This document shows positions 24,572 to 32,238 of a stretch of 51,653 bases of DNA, piece by piece. Each line of letters opens with the position of its first letter. The first letter of the stretch is position 1. The notes under the pieces were generated by a model. That model searched no databases and had not been told where the DNA came from. It was given only the letters and a program-made list of their open reading frames with translations. Made by a program: the position numbers and the translations under genes. This DNA comes from JBKEDF01 sp047975325 (lineage in GTDB: Bacteria > Pseudomonadota > Alphaproteobacteria > Rhodobacterales > Rhodobacteraceae): positions 1-51,653 of the forward strand of contig JBKEDF010000054.1 in the NCBI GenBank assembly GCA_047975325.1. Reading direction: 5' to 3'.

Positions 24572-25654
24572 TTACTGCATGGATATGCCGTAATCCTCCA
24601 TCAGCCAGTTGAGGACGTATTCCTTGGCTTCCGGCGAAATCGAGGTTGCCTGTTCGGTCGCCCCGATCGCGCTGTCACCGACCAGCTGCGGATAGGCGCC
24701 AAGTACCTCGGCAGCCGCTTCCTTGAACCCGTCGGCGGTCACGATTGAACGCAATGCCTCGGTATAGGTGTCCACGACTTCCTGCGATGCGGAGGATGGC
24801 AGGAAGATGGTTTTCTGGTTGCCGAAACCCGCGATGAGGAACGCCTTGATCGCGTCCCATGCCACGCCTTCGGTTTCGCAGGCGGCCGTAGCCTCACAGA
24901 CCTCCTTGAAGGAAGGAAGATCCGGGAAGGTCGGATCGCGCACGATATTGCCGTCACCGTCCAGCGATCCCCAGGAAAAGATCGGCACTGCGAGGCCTTC
25001 CTCCACCAGTGGCTGGACATTCGCAATATAGGCGGAGCTTGTCTGGTAATCGATATTGGATTCGCCGCGTTCGAACATCAGGCGACCATCACCGCGCCCC
25101 TCCACGCCAAATACCGGATCCACCTGGAGACCGAGCATCTTGAACGCAAGCAGGGGCACGAGATCAAGCGTGGTCGCGCCCTGGCTGCCATAAAGATAGA
25201 CCTCATCGGCAAGGTCATCCATGTCCCCGTCGAATTTCTCACCCAGATCGGGGGGCAGATAGACGACGCCGCCGGTTGCAGAAGCCAGGATCGGTTTCCA
25301 GTCCTTGTATTCATAACGCACGCGTGGATCGCCAAGCAGATAGGGAAATTTGGTTGATCCGGAATCGCCAAAGATCGTCAGCCCGTCGCCCTTGTCCTGT
25401 TGGCCCTGAAACCAGTTGGCGCCATCGGTCGACCCCGCACCGGGGCGATAGCGGACCACGACGGTCGGTTTGCCGGGCAGGGCCTCTGACAGCAGTGGGG
25501 CGAAGAAATTGGCCCATTGCGACGATCCACCCGATTCCGAGAAGGGAATCGTGTATTCAATGGTCTTGCCGGTGAAATCTTGTGCAACGGCAACTTGCGC
25601 TGCGGTTGCCACGAAGGCTGCGACGGTCGTTGTGATGAATGAACGATATTTCAT
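24572..25654 (-). CDS. TTT substrate-binding protein TctC (Bug family)
   Basis: The 360-residue periplasmic protein begins with a signal peptide (basic MKYR, hydrophobic core, cleavage after AVAQ or close to it at residue 25). The mature part starts DFTGKTIEYTIPFSESGGSS, resembling the first strand and ligand loop of Bug-type receptors. RPGAGSTDGANW near residue 70 and the PLLAFKMLG region follow. It is slightly longer than the usual 320 residues. It would bind a di- or tricarboxylate for the TctA-TctB permease. GGGAGG lies 5 bases before the ATG. A 9-bp inverted repeat at 25746-25779 lies about 90 bases upstream. Confidence 0.92.
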   Translation of the reverse strand: MKYRSFITTTVAAFVATAAQVAVAQDFTGKTIEYTIPFSESGGSSQWANFFAPLLSEALPGKPTVVVRYRPGAGSTDGANWFQGQQDKGDGLTIFGDSGSTKFPYLLGDPRVRYEYKDWKPILASATGGVVYLPPDLGEKFDGDMDDLADEVYLYGSQGATTLDLVPLLAFKMLGLQVDPVFGVEGRGDGRLMFERGESNIDYQTSSAYIANVQPLVEEGLAVPIFSWGSLDGDGNIVRDPTFPDLPSFKEVCEATAACETEGVAWDAIKAFLIAGFGNQKTIFLPSSASQEVVDTYTEALRSIVTADGFKEAAAEVLGAYPQLVGDSAIGATEQATSISPEAKEYVLNWLMEDYGISMQ

Positions 25655-25745
25655 TTATTCCTCCCGATTGGTATCCTTGAATATTCCATTATGCAGAAAT
25701 CTGGCCAGGTATTTGCACTGGTCGGCTATCCAAGGATGACAGGGC

Positions 25746-25789
25746 GATTTGCATAAATCAAATCCTTATGATGCAAATCCAGATGCATA
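25746..25789. promoter_or_regulatory. Inverted repeat and repeated TGCATAA motif upstream of tctC
   Basis: Perfect 9-bp arms GATTTGCAT (25746-25754) and ATGCAAATC (25771-25779) are separated by 16 bases. A further TGCATAA follows at 25783-25789, repeating the one at 25750-25756. The block lies between the dehydrogenase stop and tctC and is AT-rich compared with its surroundings. It is likely an operator region for the transporter. Confidence 0.5.
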
Positions 25790-25819
25790 AAACTTATTAT
25801 CCTGCATTTCCTGCCTGAT

Positions 25820-26707
25820 TCAGAGCCGCTTCAGGATTGTGTCGGCGCGGGAATAGAGATCCTGCGCGCCCGGATCCGCATCCAGATCCGCAATCAATGC
25901 CTGCCAATCGGCGGTTGCGGCGGCCATGCCCCCGCCCAGGCCCAATTCATCCACAGTGCGCGATACCTCGACCATTTCGGCGGATCGTCTGGTGCCATGC
26001 ACCATCATCCGTTCAAGATTATAGGCCCCCTTTTCGCGCCAGTTGATGTCGGGGTTGGACGCTTCAAGCGAACCGATAACCTCTTCCTCAACCCCCGCGC
26101 GACGGGCGGACAGGAAACATTCGGCGGTCAGTGCTTCCATGCCCTTGACCATGACGGAACGCAGCATCTTGATCATCGAGGCGCGGCCAATCTCGGCCCC
26201 GGCCTGACGGGGACACATTTCAAGCGCCGTGAGCATTGCCTCGGCGGTATCGCTATGGGGCCCCGCAATCAGAAGGGGAACCTGATGGCGTTTCGGATAG
26301 ACAGGCGCCATCACCGCCACATCCACATAGCGTGCGCCCGCCGCTTCAATCACCTTGGCCGATCGGCGTTTCGTTCCCGGTGAACAGGAATTGCAATCAA
26401 GCCATAGCGTATCAGGGGCAAGATGTGACGCCGCCGCCTCTGCGGCGGCAAAGGCCTGATCCGCCGTCACGACGCAGAATACCGCCCCAACACCGTCAAG
26501 CGCTGCTGCCAGCGTATCCCGGCCATCAACACCCTGCGTTGCGTAGCGGTCGAGCAGGGTCTGACGGGTTTCGGGAATATCGGTCTTGATGTCATAGGCC
26601 CGCAGATCGGCGGGTTTCATTTGGCCCCAGCCGCTTGTGAAGGCAATGCCGGCCTCGCCAAAGCCAACAAAGGCGATGTGATCAGGGCGATTGGATGGCG
26701 TAGTCAT
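25820..26707 (-). CDS. NAD(P)-dependent beta-hydroxyacid dehydrogenase-like protein with DUF1932 domain
   Basis: The 295-residue protein has an N-terminal NAD(P)-binding domain of the 6-phosphogluconate/beta-hydroxyacid dehydrogenase superfamily (HIAFVGFGEAGIAF, a GxGxAG fold motif). A conserved WLDCNSCSPGTKRR stretch sits where the substrate-binding motif lies in the family, and an all-helical C-terminal domain resembles DUF1932. The catalytic lysine is probably in SMIKMLRSVMVKG near residue 172. It may reduce or oxidise a 3- or 2-hydroxy carboxylate. GGGAGG is close before the ATG. It lies 175 bases past tcuB and 165 bases before tctC, so it is part of the cluster but may have its own promoter. 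Confidence 0.82.
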   Translation of the reverse strand: MTTPSNRPDHIAFVGFGEAGIAFTSGWGQMKPADLRAYDIKTDIPETRQTLLDRYATQGVDGRDTLAAALDGVGAVFCVVTADQAFAAAEAAASHLAPDTLWLDCNSCSPGTKRRSAKVIEAAGARYVDVAVMAPVYPKRHQVPLLIAGPHSDTAEAMLTALEMCPRQAGAEIGRASMIKMLRSVMVKGMEALTAECFLSARRAGVEEEVIGSLEASNPDINWREKGAYNLERMMVHGTRRSAEMVEVSRTVDELGLGGGMAAATADWQALIADLDADPGAQDLYSRADTILKRL

Positions 26708-26800
26708 TCTATCCTCCCGTAGAATATTTCCACGCTGCCATAACCACATCTGTTGGGCCATAGGAAATAGCTTTAACTTATGCAGGGATGCGTGCTTCGT

Positions 26801-26812
26801 ATTACCGGTATT
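26801..26812. promoter_or_regulatory. Short palindrome in the tcuB-dehydrogenase gap
   Basis: ATTACCGGTATT is symmetric at 10 of 12 positions. It is 94 bases before the dehydrogenase start, in the 175-base gap after tcuB. It could be an operator half for the local regulator, but it lacks the GTATAC core of the other sites. Confidence 0.25.
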
Positions 26813-26882
26813 TACGGACAGGAAGGTATTTTTCGGCTACCGGATCAATCGCCCCCATTGCATTCGGGAACAGGGTGTCATG

Positions 26883-27980
26883 TTATTTCAGGCGCTCCTG
26901 CGCATCTGCGGTCAGTGCTGCCATTCGGTAAAACCCATGCGCCATCTTCGAATAGGGCATCAGCAGGAAAAATGACAGGACCGACCCGAGATGCAGTGCC
27001 AGAAGGGGCCCGACCAGTGCCGTTCCCGTGGCGGCATAAAGGATCAGGCCGCTTAGCCCGACAAAGCCCAGCAACAGCACAAAGCCCATCTCACCGCCCC
27101 AGCGGTCACGGGCGCCCAATGCAGGATCGGCCTTGAGCTTGAGCCAGGTAAGCCAGACTGTGCCGATAACCAGAAGCAGACCACCCGGAATGCCAAGAAG
27201 CTTCGGGAGTGAAAACACCCCGTAGGGGGCTTCCATGCCGAAAAGGTAATGCATCACCGTTCCTGCCGAGGTCGAGCCGAAACAGAGGACAAAGCCCCAG
27301 AGCACCGCCTGATGCGCATGACGTCGTGCCTGCGAATAACGATCATTCGTTTCGAAATTGCACCCTTTTCCGCCACCTGCCAGATTGCGCATGTTTGCCG
27401 CCCCGGCAAAGGCATCAACCAGATGGGCAAGGCGTAACCTGCCCGCGCCCACCTCACGCCAGTAGCGGTGCAGCGATATGGCAAGGGCAACAAGGGGCAA
27501 GATGAATGCGGGCAGGAAAATTGCCACCATCGCCCCATGCCCCAGATAGGCATAGAACCCCTCGCCCTCGCCCGTCAGTGCCGTGACTGCCCAGAACAGC
27601 AGCGCAAACCCGACAACCAGGGCTGCGGCCAGTGCCGTGCCGGAACGTTGAAACAGCCGCGCCAGCCCACCGGGCCAGGCCATGCGTTCCCAGCTTTCCA
27701 CCCGCGCCACCGCGAGCGCGGCGGGCAGGTTCAGCGCAAATTCGTGCGGCTCGGTATATTGACAGGCATAGTAGCAGCCCCTGCAATTGTGGCACAGGTT
27801 GGCAAGCTGCGTGATATCGCCGCTTGCAAAGACCTTCTGCCGTGTGATTGCCGGAAACACCTGACAATAGCCTTCGCAATAACGGCAGGCGTTGCAGATC
27901 TCTATCTGGCGGCGGGCTTCTTCGGTGGGGTCCGGGCTGATCGCGCCCGGATCGGTTTGCAATGAGACATCAAGCGACAT
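26883..27980 (-). CDS. tcuB: Tricarballylate utilisation 4Fe-4S/membrane protein TcuB
   Basis: The 365-residue protein has two N-terminal cysteine clusters, CNACRYCEGYCQVFP and CHNCRGCYYACQY, that can bind two 4Fe-4S centres. About six hydrophobic membrane segments follow, beginning near residue 105 (AALVVGFALLFWAVTAL). This is the architecture of TcuB, which reoxidises the TcuA flavin and passes electrons to the quinone pool. Histidines in the membrane part (SLHRYW, HAHQAVLWG) may bind heme. The start is at MSLDV, 11 bases inside the tcuA 3' end, so translation is coupled. Confidence 0.92.
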   Translation of the reverse strand: MSLDVSLQTDPGAISPDPTEEARRQIEICNACRYCEGYCQVFPAITRQKVFASGDITQLANLCHNCRGCYYACQYTEPHEFALNLPAALAVARVESWERMAWPGGLARLFQRSGTALAAALVVGFALLFWAVTALTGEGEGFYAYLGHGAMVAIFLPAFILPLVALAISLHRYWREVGAGRLRLAHLVDAFAGAANMRNLAGGGKGCNFETNDRYSQARRHAHQAVLWGFVLCFGSTSAGTVMHYLFGMEAPYGVFSLPKLLGIPGGLLLVIGTVWLTWLKLKADPALGARDRWGGEMGFVLLLGFVGLSGLILYAATGTALVGPLLALHLGSVLSFFLLMPYSKMAHGFYRMAALTADAQERLK

Positions 27981-29373
27981 GTTGCGCGGCCCCCTTGCCC
28001 GCGATCCGGCCGAAAACCGTGCCAATGGTCATTCCGAACCCGGCCAGATAGCCTTGACCGAGGATCGACCCGGCCATCATCTCACCCGCGCTCCAGATAT
28101 TTTCGTATTTGCCCTCCGGCCCCGTCGCCCGGGCCTGGTCATCCACCTTCAGCCCCAGATAGGTAAAGGTCACGCCGGGGCGCAGCGAATAGCCGTAAAA
28201 CGGCGGCTCGACGATGGGCCTGGCCCAGTTTGTCTTGGCGGGTTCCATGTCCCTTGTTGCCAGCCCGTCGAGTTCCTGTGGCTTGAAGGTTCCTTTGGTA
28301 CAGGCCGCATTGAAGGCCGCCACGGTTTCCGTGACTTCCCGCACGGGCAGGCCCAGTTTTCGTGCCAGCCCGTCCAGCGTATCCGCGCTTACCGGCGGGT
28401 AGACCGAGGGCATGAAAAGATCGATGGCGCGGGCGTCGATGATTGAATAGGCAACCTGATCAGGTTGTGCGGCGACAAGCCGGCCCCAGATCGCGTAGCG
28501 TTTGGGCCAGACATCTTCGCCCTCGTCGTAAAACCGGGCTCCGTTCTTGTTCACGACGATTGAAAAGGGGACGCAATCAAGCCGTGTCACGATCCCGCCG
28601 TCATATTTCGGGGCGCGGCCGTCGATGGCGACAGCATGGCATTGTGTCGGATCGCCGACCGTTTCGGCACCCTGGTCAAGCATGTCCTTCAACACCACAC
28701 CCCGATTGTAGGGCGTGCCGCGGATCAGGAAATTGCGCGCGGCTTCGCCCCAGGCACGGGCCAGCCAGTCGATGTCCGATTGAAACCCGCCCGATGCCAG
28801 TACGACCGCGCGCCCCCGGATTTCGGCATGTTCGCCGCCCTGTTCAACCTCGGCATGGGTAAAGGTCCGGCCGGCAATGGCGACATGTTTTACCTGTGCT
28901 TCGTAAAGCATCGTGATGCCAAGATCCTCGGCAGTGTTGTAATAGGCATTCACCAAGGCCTTGCCGCCCCCGAGAAAGAACGCATTTGTCCGGTCGAGCG
29001 ACAGGGTACCTGAAAGTGATCGTTGAAACTGGACGCCATGGGCTTCCATCCAGGGCAGGCATTCCTGCGAGGTGCGGATTGCAAGACGTGCCAGATGTTC
29101 ATCCGTTTCGCCCTTGGTAACCCGCAGGAGGTCATCGAAGAATTCGTCTTCGTCATAGGTCTTGACCAGTGGGCCGAGCGGCCCGTGATGCATGCAGCGA
29201 AAGTTGCGGGTATGGCGTGAATTGCCGCCACGATATTCCTTTGGTGCACCTTCAAGCACGATTACGCGGGCGCCCGTTTCAGCCGCGGTGATTGCTGCGC
29301 ATAGGGCTGCGTTGCCACCGCCCACGACGACGATATCCCATTCGACCTCTGCCGCGGCCTTCAGTTCAGGCAT
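27970..29373 (-). CDS. tcuA: FAD-dependent tricarballylate dehydrogenase TcuA
   Basis: The 467-residue flavoprotein has the FAD-binding motif VVVGGGNAALCAA near the start, and belongs to the succinate dehydrogenase/fumarate reductase flavoprotein superfamily. TcuA oxidises tricarballylate (or a related tricarboxylate) to cis-aconitate. Other landmarks are EYRGGNSRHTRNFR, AVVLASGGFQSD, and the C-terminal SAGEMMAGSILGQGYLAGFG. A GAGGAGG site 6 bases before MPELK sets the start. It overlaps the GntR gene by 8 bases and tcuB by 11 bases. The transporter TcuC of the enterobacterial system is absent; a TTT system replaces it. Confidence 0.93.
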   Translation of the reverse strand: MPELKAAAEVEWDIVVVGGGNAALCAAITAAETGARVIVLEGAPKEYRGGNSRHTRNFRCMHHGPLGPLVKTYDEDEFFDDLLRVTKGETDEHLARLAIRTSQECLPWMEAHGVQFQRSLSGTLSLDRTNAFFLGGGKALVNAYYNTAEDLGITMLYEAQVKHVAIAGRTFTHAEVEQGGEHAEIRGRAVVLASGGFQSDIDWLARAWGEAARNFLIRGTPYNRGVVLKDMLDQGAETVGDPTQCHAVAIDGRAPKYDGGIVTRLDCVPFSIVVNKNGARFYDEGEDVWPKRYAIWGRLVAAQPDQVAYSIIDARAIDLFMPSVYPPVSADTLDGLARKLGLPVREVTETVAAFNAACTKGTFKPQELDGLATRDMEPAKTNWARPIVEPPFYGYSLRPGVTFTYLGLKVDDQARATGPEGKYENIWSAGEMMAGSILGQGYLAGFGMTIGTVFGRIAGKGAAQHVA

Positions 29374-30064
29374 GATGTGCCTCCTCATCGGCTTCGATCA
29401 ATCGACCGGTACTGCGCAACTGTTGCAGGCGCGTGCGTTGCGCGGATTCCATATGTATGCGCATCGCGGCCTCTGCCGACGGGGCGTCGCGGCTGCGCAG
29501 CGCATTGATCACCTGATCATGTTCCTCGATGGCCTGGCCTATGCGCCCGGCTTCCTGCAGGGTGGATGGCCCGAGGATCAACAGGGTTGTCTCGATTGCC
29601 CGTACCGCGCGCAGCAGGAAACGGTTACGCGCTGCCGCGACCAGTGTCTTGTGAAACTGTCGGTTCAGGTCATAGATCAGCGTTCCGTCCTTGAGGTTGT
29701 CGGCCATTTCGGCGTTGATTGCGGCCAGTTCCTCAATCTCGACCATCGATGCGCCTTGTGCGGAAAGCCGTGCCGCCGTCCCCTCAAGCACCCAGCGCAT
29801 TTCATAAAGTTCCATGATCTCGGGATAGGTAAGCTGGCGCACGACCGCACCTGCACGCGGCATGTGGGTTACCAGCCCATCGGCCTCAAGCTTGCGGATC
29901 GCTTCGCGTACGGGGGTGCGGCTGATGTCAAACCGTTCCGCGATTTCCGTTTCGGTCAGCCGGGCGCCGGGCGCAAGTTTTCCGGTGCGAATATCGTCAA
30001 GCAGACGTGCATAAGCGCCTTGCCCCTGTAACCCACCAGAAGGAATATCGTTGTTTTCCATCAT
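29366..30064 (-). CDS. GntR (FCD) family transcriptional regulator of the tcu cluster
   Basis: The 232-residue protein has an N-terminal winged helix (ERFDISRTPVREAIRKLEADG near residues 40-60) and an FCD-type ligand domain rich in helices, with LNRQFHKTLVAAARN. FCD regulators bind small carboxylates, here probably the imported substrate. Two adjacent ATGs at 30061/30064 are candidate starts and neither has a Shine-Dalgarno sequence. A further in-frame ATG at 30082 lies in the palindrome. Translation may be leaderless. The gene overlaps tcuA, so the regulator is cotranscribed with the enzymes. Confidence 0.9.
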   Translation of the reverse strand: MMENNDIPSGGLQGQGAYARLLDDIRTGKLAPGARLTETEIAERFDISRTPVREAIRKLEADGLVTHMPRAGAVVRQLTYPEIMELYEMRWVLEGTAARLSAQGASMVEIEELAAINAEMADNLKDGTLIYDLNRQFHKTLVAAARNRFLLRAVRAIETTLLILGPSTLQEAGRIGQAIEEHDQVINALRSRDAPSAEAAMRIHMESAQRTRLQQLRSTGRLIEADEEAHHA

Positions 30065-30082
30065 GTATGCAGAAGTATACAT
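30063..30082. promoter_or_regulatory. Palindromic GTATAC-type operator at the tcu GntR start
   Basis: Perfect 6-bp arms ATGTAT and ATACAT are separated by 8 bases, giving a 20-bp site. It overlaps the candidate ATG at 30064 and would let the regulator repress its own operon. Its core GTATGCAGAAGTATAC (30065-30080) matches the site upstream of the ThDP gene at 21343-21358 except for 2 central bases. Confidence 0.65.
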
Positions 30083-30144
30083 CTGGATACATGACGTCAA
30101 TGGCGTTCATCCGCTATTGGTGGAACATGTGATATATGGTGGTG

Positions 30145-30795
30145 TCATGGCCTCCCCTGATCCGGGCGCAGTGCCAGATAGGTCTGTTCCGCCTCGAAGA
30201 CGAAACGCAGGATCCGCTGGCCTGCCATCAGCGCATCCTTGCGGCGAAAGGCTTCCAGAAGTTCGGTCTGTCCCGCAACGATGATACGATGGGCTTCGGG
30301 ATCACGCATGGTTGCAAAACGGACCGATTGAACCTGCCCCGAATAACGTTGGATCGTCTGCCGCAATTCGCCATTGGGCACTGAAGCCAGCCAGGTATTC
30401 CGAAAGATTTCGGATGCGCGATAGAAGGTTTCGAATTCACCGGTCCGCAGAGTGGAAACGGTTTCGGTCACGGCGCGTTGCATCTGGCTGAACTCGGCCT
30501 CGGTCCGCGCCTGCGCGGCGCTGGCGGCGGCATGGGGTTCCAGCAGGCGCCGCAATTCAAAGAATTCCATGATCCGTTCATGCCCGAGGCCTGGCAGGGT
30601 GAAGCCCCGGTTGGTCCCTTCCAGATAGCCTTCGCTGACAAGTTGCATCAGGGCTTCGCGAACAGGCATGCGCGATACGCCCATTTCGGCGGCAATAACG
30701 GTATCGACAAGCCGATCTTCCGGCCCGATTTCACCGCGCAGGATGCGGCTGCGCATGATTTCATGGATCCGTTTGCGATGGCTGTTGCGAGACAT
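30145..30795 (-). CDS. GntR (FCD) family transcriptional regulator
   Basis: The 216-residue protein has an N-terminal winged helix with EMGVSRMPVREALMQLVSEG near residues 42-61, and an FCD effector domain. It is divergent from the operon at 30974 and probably controls it and itself. A 14-bp imperfect inverted repeat begins 18 bases before its ATG. AGGGGGG lies about 6 bases before the ATG. It is more distant in sequence from the tcu GntR than a recent duplicate would be, but both may see related acids. Confidence 0.9.
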   Translation of the reverse strand: MSRNSHRKRIHEIMRSRILRGEIGPEDRLVDTVIAAEMGVSRMPVREALMQLVSEGYLEGTNRGFTLPGLGHERIMEFFELRRLLEPHAAASAAQARTEAEFSQMQRAVTETVSTLRTGEFETFYRASEIFRNTWLASVPNGELRQTIQRYSGQVQSVRFATMRDPEAHRIIVAGQTELLEAFRRKDALMAGQRILRFVFEAEQTYLALRPDQGRP

Positions 30796-30812
30796 GACAG
30801 TCCCCCCTGTCA

Positions 30813-30854
30813 CCTGTAATCAGTATCAGGCCATAATAGTATACTGATTTCAGG
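30813..30854. promoter_or_regulatory. 14-bp inverted repeat upstream of the second GntR gene
   Basis: Arms CCTGTAATCAGTAT (30813-30826) and ATACTGATTTCAGG (30841-30854) are complementary at 13 of 14 positions, with a 14-base spacer. The spacer ends with AGT, making AATAGTATACT across the junction. It is the strongest inverted repeat in the window and lies between divergent genes. It is probably an operator of the GntR regulator. Confidence 0.65.
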
Positions 30855-30916
30855 TTATATTTGACTTGATAAGACAAAATATGCCGAATTTTGATGGATC
30901 ATACAGATTTTCAATT

Positions 30917-30936
30917 GCAAATAGTATACTTTTTGC
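30917..30936. promoter_or_regulatory. Near-perfect 20-bp palindrome centred on GTATAC
   Basis: GCAAATAGTATACTTTTTGC is symmetric at 18 of 20 positions around GTATAC. AATAGTATACT at 30920-30930 repeats the same 11 bases at 30835-30845, 85 bases away (about eight helical turns). It lies 38 bases before the 30974 start, so it would overlap the promoter of the downstream operon. Confidence 0.65.
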
Positions 30937-30973
30937 TACGTTTTCGGGTGCTGATTATCTGTTTGAGGCCTGA

Positions 30974-31426
30974 ATGACGCGCATCTTGCCCCAGGTTGCC
31001 CATATGGCCGCGGCCGAGGTCGGGGTGCCTGCCGATTTCGCGTTGGCGCGCCTTGCGGATGCGGAATTTCTTGGGGGCTGGTCGCTTGGGTCGATGGACC
31101 TGCAACCGCTTGACGGGGGTGTCTTTCGCGGACGGTCGCTTTTTGATGGCGCGCCTGCGCATATTGAAATTCATGTTTCTGAAACGCTTGGCCTGATCGA
31201 CTATGCCGTGGGCACGGCCGAACATCGCAGTGCGCGGATCTTCATCCGGGTTACGCCCGGACCGGTTCTGGGGCAGGGCGCGGAAAGCTGTGTCGTCACC
31301 TTGCATGCGCTTCGTGCCGCAACGGCCAGTGATGCGGCATGGACCCGCACCTGTACCGTGCATGAAACTGAAATTCTGCTGATCAAGGCACAGCTTGAAA
31401 CCGCACTGACAGGGCAGTCGGGATGA
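30974..31426 (+). CDS. Hypothetical protein, possibly SRPBCC-like
   Basis: The 150-residue cytoplasmic protein is not recognised with certainty. It has an N-terminal helix (QVAHMAAAEVGVP), a strand-rich middle with FLGGWSLGSMDLQPL and IEIHVSETLGLIDYAVG, and a C-terminal long helix HETEILLIKAQLETAL. The helix-strand-helix layout resembles small SRPBCC/START-like lipid or aromatic-binding proteins, but this is only a guess. It is the first gene of the operon and its stop overlaps the next ATG as ATGA. It may therefore share that neighbour's pathway. Confidence 0.6.
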   Translation: MTRILPQVAHMAAAEVGVPADFALARLADAEFLGGWSLGSMDLQPLDGGVFRGRSLFDGAPAHIEIHVSETLGLIDYAVGTAEHRSARIFIRVTPGPVLGQGAESCVVTLHALRAATASDAAWTRTCTVHETEILLIKAQLETALTGQSG

Positions 31427-32211
31427 ATTCGGGCCTGCCTTTCCGGCGCGCGGCGCGTGAGGGGCGATTGAGCAGCCCCACCGGTAGTATGGCACCCGGG
31501 TTGATGCAGGCCAATCTTGCGCTGATCCCCGAAGGGCTGGCCGATGATTTCATGGCTTTCCTCAGGGCCAATCCGGCGCCTTTTCCATTGCTGGCGCACG
31601 GGCGGGCGGGGGATCCTGCCTTGCCGGAACTGGGTGAGGATATCGATCTGCGCCACGATCTGCCGCGTTACCGGTTGTTCCGGCAGGGTCGGCGGATGGA
31701 AGACCCGACCGATATTGCCGGGGTCTGGCGAAATGATCTGGTTCCTTTCGCCATCGGTTGCTCGCTCAGTTTCGAGGCTGATCTTGTGGCCCAGGGTGTT
31801 GTGTTGCGGTGCCACGCGCCGGGGCAGTGCTGTTCGGCTTTTGACAGTGGGCTGGACCTTGCCCCGGTTGGCCCCTTTGGCGGGCGGCTTGTTGTGACGA
31901 TGCGCGCCGTCCGGACGGATCAGCTTTTGCTGGCCGAACAGGTTACGCGCGCGCATCCGATGGCCCATGGTGCGCCGGTTCATTCCGGGGATCCGGCCGT
32001 GATCGGCGTCGATCTTTCGCGCCCCATCGACGGGATCGGACTGACCGATATCCGCGCCGGGGAGACGGCTGTATTCTGGGCATGTGGCGTTTCGCTGGAA
32101 CGTGCCATTGCCCATGCCGCACCGGACCTCGCCGTCACCCATGCGCCGGGACATATGCTGATTACCGACCGGCCCGCCATTGCCCTGGCCACCGATCCGG
32201 CCACGGCCTGA
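31423..32211 (+). CDS. DUF1445 / D-glutamate cyclase family protein
   Basis: The 262-residue protein matches the UPF0317/DUF1445 family. Landmarks are QANLALIPEGLADDFMAFL near residue 30, DIDLRHDLPRYRLF, DLVPFAIGCSLSFEADL near 105-121, HGAPVHSGDPAVIGVDL, and VFWACGVSLERAI. A mammalian member makes 5-oxo-D-proline from D-glutamate; bacterial members are listed as putative hydro-lyases. The start overlaps the previous gene by 4 bases. Its presence beside the fusion enzyme suggests cyclisation or dehydration of an amino or keto acid in this pathway. Confidence 0.88.
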   Translation: MNSGLPFRRAAREGRLSSPTGSMAPGLMQANLALIPEGLADDFMAFLRANPAPFPLLAHGRAGDPALPELGEDIDLRHDLPRYRLFRQGRRMEDPTDIAGVWRNDLVPFAIGCSLSFEADLVAQGVVLRCHAPGQCCSAFDSGLDLAPVGPFGGRLVVTMRAVRTDQLLLAEQVTRAHPMAHGAPVHSGDPAVIGVDLSRPIDGIGLTDIRAGETAVFWACGVSLERAIAHAAPDLAVTHAPGHMLITDRPAIALATDPATA

Positions 32212-32238
32212 ACCAGAAATGAAAAGGGAGGACAAGAC

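Noticed and set aside
31201..32235. 344-codon minus-strand frame across the DUF1445 gene
   Set aside because: The plus-strand DUF1445 frame matches its family along its full length; this is its shadow.
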